DNA of 50,585 nucleotides, taken from NCBI GenBank assembly GCA_937930535.1, contig CALGKJ010000003.1, positions 1 through 50,585 of the forward strand. Direction: 5' to 3'. Both the position numbers and the translations under genes were made by a program. Source of the DNA: an uncultured Clostridia bacterium (GTDB taxonomy: Bacteria > Bacillota > Clostridia > Lutisporales > Lutisporaceae). The notes under the pieces are model-generated. The model had not been told where the DNA came from. It did not search any database and worked only from the letters and a program-made list of their open reading frames with translations. Below are positions 43,858 to 50,585 of this stretch, one piece after another. Within the stretch, counting starts at the first letter, position 1, and every line of letters begins with the position of its first letter.

Positions 43858-45252
43858 ATGGATAATATATACAAAATATTAATAGTTGATGACTCCATTG
43901 ACGATGTAGAGCTTATATTGCTTGAGCTAAGGCGGGCTGGTATAAATGTACTATGGAAGCATATAGACAATGAAGCGGATATGAGGGCTTTGTTAGCAAA
44001 GGATACTTGGGATATAGTTCTTTCAGATCACAGTATGCCAAGATTTTCTTCATCTGAAGCTTTAACGCTTTTAAAGGAATATAACTGTTATACCCCCTTT
44101 GTAATAGTATCAGGCAAAATAGGCGAAGAGTATGCTGTAGAGGCAATGAAGTCTGGCTGCTACGATTATGTAATGAAGGACAAGCTGACTAAGCTTCCTC
44201 CAGTAGTTATAAAGGCTGTTGAAGAAAGCAGGAGCAGAGTAGCGAGAAAGGTTGCAGAAACTCAACTAAGAGAAAGTGAGCATTGGATGCTTACGACCCT
44301 TAAAAGTATTGGTGATGCTGTAATCACTGCGGATAGAAGTGGAAGGGTTAAGTTTATGAATCCTGTAGCTGAGATTTTAATAGGCTGCAATCTGGCTGAA
44401 ACTGTAGGTAAGCCCATAGACAGTATATTTAATGTAATAAGAGAAAAAACAGGCAGTAAAATAGAAAACCCAATAATAAAGGTTATAGTGGAGGGCAGCA
44501 CTATAAAATCTATAGGCGACAGCTTACTCCTCAGCAAGAATGGAACCATACCAATAGACTATAACTCATCACCCATCAGAAATGATGAAGGTGCAGTTCT
44601 TGGGGCTGTACTGGTTTTTAGAGATATTACTGATAGACGTAATGCAGAAATCGCAATCAAAGGCTCTCTGTTTGAGCTTACCGAATCAATCTCAAGAACA
44701 ATAGAATTCAGAGATCCCTACACAGCAGGTCATCAAAAGAGAGCAGCCATGCTTGCACGACAGGTAGGTGAAAAGCTGCGTTTGGGTGAAGACAAGATTA
44801 ATGAGCTGTACATAGGCGGTCTTCTGCATGATATCGGAAAGATAAGCATACCCCTCGATATACTGTCAAAACCCACCAAGCTGACCAATCTGGAATTTGA
44901 ATTTATCAAGGAACACCCCAAAACAGGCTACGAAATAATCAAGGACGCAAAGCTGCCTTGGAATATAAGAGATATAGTGCTTCACCACCATGAAAAGCTG
45001 GACGGCTCAGGCTATCCCTCCGGCTTAACCAGTGAAAAGATTGGACTTGAGGTTAGAATTATTGCAGTATGTGACGTAGTAGAAGCAATGTCAACCTTCA
45101 GACCCTACAGACCTGCAAGATCAAAGGACGATGTGCTTAAGGAACTGTTAGGGGGAAAGGGAATAAAATACGACAGTACTGTAGTAGATATAGTAGCTGA
45201 ACTGATAAATTCAAATAATTTTAACCCTTGGGACAACAGGTATCATAGTTAG
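43858..45252 (+). CDS. Response regulator with PAS and HD-GYP output
   Basis: 464 residues. The receiver domain (1-125) has LIVDDSIDDVEL, Asp57 in VLSDHSMPRF and YVMKDKLTKL. A PAS domain is near 145-260 (ITADRSGRVKFMNPVAEIL). HD-GYP follows at about 270-455: GHQKRAAMLARQVGEKL, GLLHDIGKISIP, KEHPKTGYEII, HHHEKLDGSGYP and RPYRPA. It is a predicted c-di-GMP phosphodiesterase controlled by phosphorylation and possibly by a PAS ligand. CGGAGGAGTTAGT precedes the ATG, 31 nt after the kinase stop, so all three signalling genes form one operon. Confidence 0.94.
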   Translation: MDNIYKILIVDDSIDDVELILLELRRAGINVLWKHIDNEADMRALLAKDTWDIVLSDHSMPRFSSSEALTLLKEYNCYTPFVIVSGKIGEEYAVEAMKSGCYDYVMKDKLTKLPPVVIKAVEESRSRVARKVAETQLRESEHWMLTTLKSIGDAVITADRSGRVKFMNPVAEILIGCNLAETVGKPIDSIFNVIREKTGSKIENPIIKVIVEGSTIKSIGDSLLLSKNGTIPIDYNSSPIRNDEGAVLGAVLVFRDITDRRNAEIAIKGSLFELTESISRTIEFRDPYTAGHQKRAAMLARQVGEKLRLGEDKINELYIGGLLHDIGKISIPLDILSKPTKLTNLEFEFIKEHPKTGYEIIKDAKLPWNIRDIVLHHHEKLDGSGYPSGLTSEKIGLEVRIIAVCDVVEAMSTFRPYRPARSKDDVLKELLGGKGIKYDSTVVDIVAELINSNNFNPWDNRYHS

Positions 45253-45264
45253 TACATATTTAAG

Positions 45265-45308
45265 GATGCGGTGTACATAGAATTTTCTATTTACGTGCAT
45301 CTTTTTTA
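45265..45308 (+). terminator. Probable terminator of the signalling operon
   Basis: GATGC at 45265-45269 pairs with GCATC at 45297-45301, with further partial pairing inside (TAGAA with TTCTA), followed by TTTTTTATTTTTT. Confidence 0.6.
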
Positions 45309-45404
45309 TTTTTTCAGATATTGAAGCAGATTTATGGTTTTGATAATGGTAATATGATAATATTTATATAATTGATTTATTTTTTTAAGGAGTGTGGGTT
45401 TCAA

Positions 45405-47159
45405 ATGAATAAGTTAAGGAGATTTATAGCGTACTATAAGCCCTACAAGGCTATGCTTTTTCTGGACATGCTTTGTGCGCTTACAGCATCAGGCATAGAC
45501 CTGTTGTTTCCAATGCTGGTTCGATACTTATTGGATAATGGCATTAACAACGAAATAGGTGTAGCGGTGGACATAATAATAAAGCTGGGTATTGGTATGC
45601 TGGCACTAAGAATCTTAGAGTATTTCTGCCAATACTACATAACAGCCTATGGACACATAATAGGAGCAAGTATGGAAGCCGATATGAGAAGAGATATATT
45701 TTCACACCTTCAAAAGCTGTCCTTCTCATATTTTGACAATACAAAAACAGGTCAGCTAATGTCCAGAATAACTAATGACCTTTTCGACATAACAGAGCTG
45801 GCACATCATGGACCCGAGGAAATATTCATATCCACAATAAAGATACTAGGTGCATTTATAATACTACTATTTATTGATGTAAAACTTACTCTGATTGTTT
45901 TTGCCTTTGTGCCTCTGATGATGCTTTTTGCTTTCTACTACAACAAAAAAATGAGAAGCGTATTTAAAAAGAATAAGCAGAAAATAGCTGAAATAAATGC
46001 ACAGCTAGAGGACAGCATAGGCGGAGTAAGAGTAGTAAAATCCTTTACAAATGAACAAATAGAACAAGGCAAATTTGATAAGGGAAATATAGAGTTTTTG
46101 GAAACAAAGAAGCAAAGCTACTACTATATGGGTAGATTCTTCTGCGGCATAAGACTCTTTGACGGAATAATATATCTGGTGGTAGTACTGATAGGAACAC
46201 TATTTATACAAAACGGCTCAATAGGCACAACGGATTTGGTGGCATATCTGCTGTATATCAGTACCCTCTTAATACCAATAAGAAGGCTCATAGACTTTAC
46301 AGAGCAGTTCCAGCGAGGAATGACAGGCTTTGAAAGATTTCTTGAGATTGTTAACACAGAGCCGGACATCCGTGACAGTGAAGACAGTGTAGAGCTGGTA
46401 AAAGTAAAGGGCAAGGTAGAATTTGAAGCTGTATCCTTCAAATATGAAAGCGGTGCTACAGTATTGGAAAATATAAATCTAGCAATACAACCCGGTGAAA
46501 CCGTCGCACTGGTAGGTCCATCAGGAGGCGGTAAATCCACCCTTTGCAGTCTGATACCAAGATTTTATGAAGTAAGCAGCGGAGCTATAAAGGTTGACGG
46601 AATAGACATAAAAAACATAAAGCTGGAATTTTTAAGAAAAAATATAGGCATAGTCCAGCAGGATGTATATCTGTTCGCCGGAACAGTCAGAGAAAACATC
46701 AAATACGGAAGACCAGATGCAACAGAGGAAGAAATAATAGAAGCGGCAAAAAACGCCAACGCCCACGAATTTATAATGGGCTTTGAAAATGGCTACGACA
46801 CCTATGTAGGAGAAAGAGGAGTAAAGCTCTCAGGAGGACAAAAGCAAAGAATAAGCATAGCAAGAGTATTCTTAAAAAACCCTCAAATACTTCTATTAGA
46901 TGAAGCAACCTCCGCACTGGACACACAAAGCGAAAGAATAGTACAACAATCACTGGAAAGACTCTGCCAAAGCAGAACAACCTTTGTAATAGCTCATAGA
47001 CTGTCAACTATAAAGAATGCAAAAACTATTTTGGTACTGACCGAAAATGGAATAGAAGAGATGGGGACACATGAGGAGCTAGTGAGCAGCAATGGGGTAT
47101 ATGCGTCGCTGTATAATGTGCAGTTTGAGGATCGGGATGGGTTTGGTGAGATTGCGTAG
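45405..47159 (+). CDS. ABC exporter, ATP-binding and permease fusion
   Basis: 584 residues. Six transmembrane helices (about 1-300; for example YKAMLFLDMLCALTASGIDLLF) precede the nucleotide-binding domain with Walker A GPSGGGKSTL near 370, Q-loop NIGIVQQDVYLFAG, signature LSGGQKQR, Walker B ILLLDEATSALD and a switch His in IAHRLSTI. It is of the MsbA/LmrA/BmrA homodimer type, so substrate may be a lipid or drug. AAGGAG at 45387 precedes ATG 45405; the ATG of the longer frame at 45372 lies upstream of that signal. No partner half-transporter is next to it. Confidence 0.94.
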   Translation: MNKLRRFIAYYKPYKAMLFLDMLCALTASGIDLLFPMLVRYLLDNGINNEIGVAVDIIIKLGIGMLALRILEYFCQYYITAYGHIIGASMEADMRRDIFSHLQKLSFSYFDNTKTGQLMSRITNDLFDITELAHHGPEEIFISTIKILGAFIILLFIDVKLTLIVFAFVPLMMLFAFYYNKKMRSVFKKNKQKIAEINAQLEDSIGGVRVVKSFTNEQIEQGKFDKGNIEFLETKKQSYYYMGRFFCGIRLFDGIIYLVVVLIGTLFIQNGSIGTTDLVAYLLYISTLLIPIRRLIDFTEQFQRGMTGFERFLEIVNTEPDIRDSEDSVELVKVKGKVEFEAVSFKYESGATVLENINLAIQPGETVALVGPSGGGKSTLCSLIPRFYEVSSGAIKVDGIDIKNIKLEFLRKNIGIVQQDVYLFAGTVRENIKYGRPDATEEEIIEAAKNANAHEFIMGFENGYDTYVGERGVKLSGGQKQRISIARVFLKNPQILLLDEATSALDTQSERIVQQSLERLCQSRTTFVIAHRLSTIKNAKTILVLTENGIEEMGTHEELVSSNGVYASLYNVQFEDRDGFGEIA

Positions 47160-47170
47160 GTGAGAGATTT

Positions 47171-47197
47171 CAGTATGTCGGAAATTCCGACATACTG
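47171..47197. repeat. Perfect 13-bp inverted repeat after the ABC exporter
   Basis: CAGTATGTCGGAA, one central A, then TTCCGACATACTG. No T run follows, so it is not a standard terminator; a protein-binding site or a scar of an accessory insertion are alternatives. Confidence 0.6.
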
Positions 47198-47242
47198 GGT
47201 TAATACTGTTATTACTGAAATTATTGAATACTAGCGGTATAG

Positions 47243-47452
47243 TTGAGTCTGCATAGGATAAATAAGCTTAATGCCTTCTTGCAATTTAATGAATATGAGC
47301 TGCTGAATGACTCAGGGAAGGTTACAGCGGAAATAGCAAAAGCCTTTGCGGAAAGTGAATTTGAAAAATATAGGATAGTACAGGAGCGGGTATTTGAAAG
47401 TGATTTTGATAAGCTTATGAAGGAAACAGAGTGTTGTTATGGTATGGGTTGA
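47243..47452 (+). pseudogene. RhuM-family C-terminal remnant
   Basis: 69 residues: KLNAFLQFNEYELLNDSGKV followed by an AEIAKAFAESEFEKYRIVQE stretch and FESDFDK. This matches from memory the last part of RhuM/virulence-protein-like sequences, whose full length is about 320-340 residues. The upstream sequence has no continuing RhuM frame and the TTG at 47243 has no ribosome binding site. It is probably the broken 3' end of a lost gene, typical of genomic-island debris next to defence genes. Confidence 0.7.
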
Positions 47453-47735
47453 TTAGGGGCATTTAGGGAAATATATAGGATAGGTTGAACCTTCTTGGTG
47501 TGGGGTAGTGGCTCATGCTGGGGAGGTTTTTTGTTGTGGTGATGTGGTAATATGTAGGGTATTTGTCGGAAATTTTATAATGTTGTTGCATTTTGGTAGG
47601 TGGGGTGGTAGTATTTTATTTAGGTGGGAAATGTAGGGTTTGATATGAGGATAATGTCTATAATGGGAAGTTCGGAAACATTTTAAAGTGGTTTAGAAAA
47701 AGTACTTTAGTTTATTGCTATTCATTTAATATTAT
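47453..47735. other. G/T-biased non-coding gap
   Basis: About 280 nt in which the plus strand is strongly G and T rich (for example TGTGGGGTAGTGG and TTTTTTGTTGTGGTGATG), unlike every other spacer in the window. TGTCGGAAATT near 47562 repeats part of the inverted repeat at 47171. No gene is visible; it separates the RhuM remnant from the nuclease-ATPase gene. Confidence 0.5.
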
Positions 47736-47756
47736 TTGAATACGGAGGGATTACTG

Positions 47757-50462
47757 ATGAGCTCTAATATTGAGGTCTGTATAAAAGATGGTTCTTCAAA
47801 TACTGAAAGAGGTCGTTTATTAGAGAAATTAACTTCGAAAACATTGGAAATTCAACAATATGAAGTGGTGGATACCATTCGTGTTACGGGTATGGAAATA
47901 GATGTTCTCGCAAGGCATAAGATTAATAACACCCAGGTACTCGTCGAGTGCAAAGCATGGGATTCAACTTTACCTGCAGATGTTATTAGTAAACTTTTGG
48001 GCAATGTTTTTTTGAGAAACGCAAGTGCGGGGTGGCTAATAACTACTGGACCAATGTCGAAAGATGCTGAGGGTATCCGGAGTGAATGGGAAACTCGTAC
48101 TGACGAAGGTCGTGGTAAATTATCATTTTATACTACTGAGCGAATCATTCAATTATTATGTGATTCAAAAGTAATTATTAATGTTGATAGTCTTAAAGTA
48201 AAAGTTGAAGATATTTTTAGTACTAGTGAGAACACAACGTTAATAATTACCGATATAGGTAATTATTGGCTTGTACCGGTTGTTGAAAAAAATTCTGAAT
48301 TTATTACTTCCGTTGTTGTATTTAATGCTGCTAATGGTGAACGAATTATAGATGATAATCTATTGAATGAACTAAAAATGCGAAAAAATAGCTATAGTGA
48401 TTTTCAATGGCTTGCAGGAGAAGAAACCGACAATAAAGTGGTTGAACAACTATTAGATGAATATAAAAGCATTGTACCAATCCTATGCGGAGATGATTGG
48501 GCAGACTATCGTCCTGCTCGTCCTGAAGATTTTGTTGGCAGAAATATTCTATTGAACAATATTTTTTCTTTTTTTAATAGTGTAATTGAGGAAACTTCCG
48601 CAACTCGACTCTTTTCTGTAAAAGCTCCATCTGGAATGGGGAAAAGCTCTGTTCTATTAAAAATTTGTTCAATGGCTAAGAGTCAGAGAAAATCTAAGAG
48701 ATATTTTATTCATGCAGTTGATGTAAGAACTGCAATATCTGCACGATATGCTGAAATGGCATTAAAATCATGTTTTGATTCTGCTGATACTAGTGGTTTT
48801 ACTGATGTTAAGCAGAGAAATTTAGAGTTTACAAACATTTCACAATTTTTGCAAAGCGATTCTGTTGTTAAAACATTTTCATTTTTGAAAAAAGAGAATA
48901 AACTCATGGTACTTATTTTTGATCAATTTGAAGAATTATTTTCTAAAAAAGAATTATATGGCCTATTTGACAATATACGACTTCTATGTAATATTCTCGA
49001 TGCGCAAAAACAAAATTTTGTTGTTGGTTTTGCTTGGAAAACAGATTTATCTATACCAGCTGAGCATCCTGCCTATTTTATGTGGTCGAATCTTTCAGAT
49101 AGAAGGAGAGAATTTGAAGTCCACCAATTTAAAAACTCTGAAATCAAGAGTGCTATTAGAATTTTTGGTGAACAATTAGGAGAAAAAATCAACCCTGTTC
49201 TCAGTAGCTACCTAATTAAACAATGTCAGGGATATCCTTGGCTATTAAAAAAACTATGTATTCATGTATTTAACTTAATTATCGAGGGTACTAAACAAGA
49301 TGCTGTTATAGGTAAAAAGTTAAATATTGTTGATCTTTTTGAAAGAGACTTATCTGAATTAACCCCAGAAGAACATTCATGCATAATAGAAATTGCAAAA
49401 GAGACTCCTGCTGATTTCTTTAAGATTGCAGATGTTTACGGAAATGATGTTATTCAATCATTAGTAAATCGAAGGATTGTTATTCGCCGAGCTTCAAAAC
49501 TCACGCTATATTGGGACATTTTTAGAGATTATGTTATAAACAAGACTATTCCTACTATTGTGTTGGACTATATTCCTCAACAACAATTTGCATCTATTGC
49601 AAAAATGCTATGTGTATTAATTGATAATGGACCTCTATCAACGCTAGATTTAAGTAGAAATATCGGAGTCAATATTAATACTATCGATAATTTAATGATT
49701 GACTGTGTTATGTTTGGGGTAGCCAAAAGAGAAAATGATATGATATCAGTAACAACTAATTCCGAAGAAGAATTAGTTGATACACTACAGTCTTTCTTTA
49801 AGTCGCATATAATTTATATTCAATTGCTCCCACAGAATAAGGAAGGCTTTGATTATACATATTTTCAAAAGCTTTTCCAATTAATATACTCTCAAAGTGA
49901 TATTAGTGATAAAACAAAAAGAACCTACTGTGCAAAAATGTACAATTGGTTTGTACGTTTAGGTTTAATGTATGAAAAAGGTAGAAAGACTTTTCTTAGA
50001 ACAACTAAAGCTTCAGATATAACACTTGAAATCAATGCTTCAGCTGTAACTAGAAGGACTCGGTTAAATACTCATCAGAGTGGTGATGCACTATTCTGGG
50101 GACAAACTTCGCCTGAAAGGTTAATCGATCTATATAACTTAATTTCATCAGGTACAATCAGTTACTCTGGACTGAGAAAGATGGGATATAAAAATGCAAT
50201 AGAAGCATTAACATCTTCACGCGGGTTAACCAAAGAAGGAGATGTGCTAACATTGAATAAGTCGTTAGAAGAAATTTTTGATTTTATTAAAAAGTCTCCT
50301 ACTATCACTGTAGCAGTTTATGAATATCAAAAAAACACCAATATAAAGGGCAAAGAATTAGGAGAAGTTTTAAACGACAAATTTACGCGGAATTGGTCAG
50401 AAGCTTCTAAGTTACGTTATGGAAGTGCGGTACTTCGTTGGTGTAAATATGTAATATCTTAA
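47757..50462 (+). CDS. PD-(D/E)xK nuclease fused to a STAND-type ATPase, putative defence protein
   Basis: 901 residues; ATG 47757 follows GGAGGGA. Residues 15-130 form a restriction-endonuclease-like domain: Glu23, Asp49 (GMEIDVLAR) and Glu64-x-Lys66 (VLVECKAW) fit PD-(D/E)xK, Mrr-like. A small beta domain (about 145-230) follows. The P-loop ATPase has Walker A APSGMGKSSVLLK near 290, Walker B LMVLIFDQFEELF with Asp389, and a GYPWLLKKL motif near 492 like the GxP motif of STAND ATPases. Winged-helix-like segments fill the C-terminus. This nuclease-plus-STAND order is that of Avs-type phage sensors, but it is much shorter and lacks TPR repeats. Codon use is more T-ended than in its neighbours, and it sits beside RhuM debris, both suggesting horizontal transfer. 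Anti-phage function is inference. Confidence 0.8.
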   Translation: MSSNIEVCIKDGSSNTERGRLLEKLTSKTLEIQQYEVVDTIRVTGMEIDVLARHKINNTQVLVECKAWDSTLPADVISKLLGNVFLRNASAGWLITTGPMSKDAEGIRSEWETRTDEGRGKLSFYTTERIIQLLCDSKVIINVDSLKVKVEDIFSTSENTTLIITDIGNYWLVPVVEKNSEFITSVVVFNAANGERIIDDNLLNELKMRKNSYSDFQWLAGEETDNKVVEQLLDEYKSIVPILCGDDWADYRPARPEDFVGRNILLNNIFSFFNSVIEETSATRLFSVKAPSGMGKSSVLLKICSMAKSQRKSKRYFIHAVDVRTAISARYAEMALKSCFDSADTSGFTDVKQRNLEFTNISQFLQSDSVVKTFSFLKKENKLMVLIFDQFEELFSKKELYGLFDNIRLLCNILDAQKQNFVVGFAWKTDLSIPAEHPAYFMWSNLSDRRREFEVHQFKNSEIKSAIRIFGEQLGEKINPVLSSYLIKQCQGYPWLLKKLCIHVFNLIIEGTKQDAVIGKKLNIVDLFERDLSELTPEEHSCIIEIAKETPADFFKIADVYGNDVIQSLVNRRIVIRRASKLTLYWDIFRDYVINKTIPTIVLDYIPQQQFASIAKMLCVLIDNGPLSTLDLSRNIGVNINTIDNLMIDCVMFGVAKRENDMISVTTNSEEELVDTLQSFFKSHIIYIQLLPQNKEGFDYTYFQKLFQLIYSQSDISDKTKRTYCAKMYNWFVRLGLMYEKGRKTFLRTTKASDITLEINASAVTRRTRLNTHQSGDALFWGQTSPERLIDLYNLISSGTISYSGLRKMGYKNAIEALTSSRGLTKEGDVLTLNKSLEEIFDFIKKSPTITVAVYEYQKNTNIKGKELGEVLNDKFTRNWSEASKLRYGSAVLRWCKYVIS

Positions 50463-50585
50463 TGTTCATAGATGTTATAAATAATGATTTAAATTATAAT
50501 TAGGTGATTATGAATAAATTTCGATAATGAGCATTATCTATATGATTATTAGGCTAATAATCGGCAGTTCATAATGCTTACTGTT
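50463..50585. other. AT-rich tail of the window
   Basis: No gene or terminator with a clear T run is visible. TAATGAGCATTATC near 50526 contains a short AT-rich palindrome. Confidence 0.3.

Overview
The window reads as chromosomal DNA of a low-GC, endospore-forming member of the Clostridia. The signs are AT-rich codons with many A/T-ending choices, strong GGAGG-type ribosome binding sites, frequent TTG and GTG starts, and a gene set with LonB next to LonA, a GlgC/GlgD pair, a PerR-type Fur protein, PrsW, a c-di-AMP riboswitch, HD-GYP proteins and BadF-type CoA dehydratase activases. I cannot name the species from sequence alone.

Layout. 1-674 holds the N-terminal part of an XRE-TPR regulator on the minus strand. 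1.6-7.0 kb is a protein quality-control cluster: lonB, lonA, the ribosome-assembly GTPase ysxC, and a small unknown gene. 7.0-9.9 kb (minus strand) carries cca, a divergent cis-prenyltransferase and a ThiF/MoeB-fold protein without the usual cysteines. 10-21 kb is mixed housekeeping: a beta-propeller-like lipoprotein, a MocR regulator with a perfect palindrome in front, an HD-GYP protein, glutaminase, an exported unknown, a CoA-dehydratase activase, a degenerate FMN_bind protein, PerR, a LURP-one protein, a LysM cell-wall protein behind a c-di-AMP riboswitch, and a DUF1232 protein. 21.8-34.8 kb is a glycogen cluster (glgB-glgC-glgD-glgA-glgP and a GH13 amylase). It runs by overlap into an orphan adenine DNA methyltransferase that closely resembles CamA of Clostridioides difficile, and then into prsW. 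34.8-38.7 kb (minus strand) has two DUF2229/HgdB-like CoA-dehydratase-related proteins, a split chromate transporter and 5-formyl-THF cyclo-ligase. 39-47 kb carries a membrane protein, nagA, a three-gene signalling set (response regulator, substrate-sensing histidine kinase, PAS/HD-GYP response regulator) and an ABC exporter. 47.2-50.6 kb looks like an accessory segment: a RhuM remnant, a G/T-biased gap and a 901-residue nuclease-STAND-type ATPase that may be a one-gene anti-phage system.

Genes that work together: glgC/D make ADP-glucose, glgA elongates, glgB branches, and glgP plus the GH13 enzyme degrade glycogen. The activase at 16.8 kb and the two DUF2229 proteins at 34.8-36.9 kb belong to one enzyme type but are about 17 kb apart.

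The most unexpected non-coding signal is a dispersed 104-bp element. There are five full copies of identical length, one truncated copy and one end-to-end junction remnant. Each full copy begins and ends with TA, has imperfect terminal inverted repeats and can fold into two consecutive hairpins. One copy sits inside the glg operon between glgC and glgD. A separate palindromic element of about 250 bp lies at 12.6-12.9 kb. All functional statements come from reading motifs and recalling families; no database search was run.
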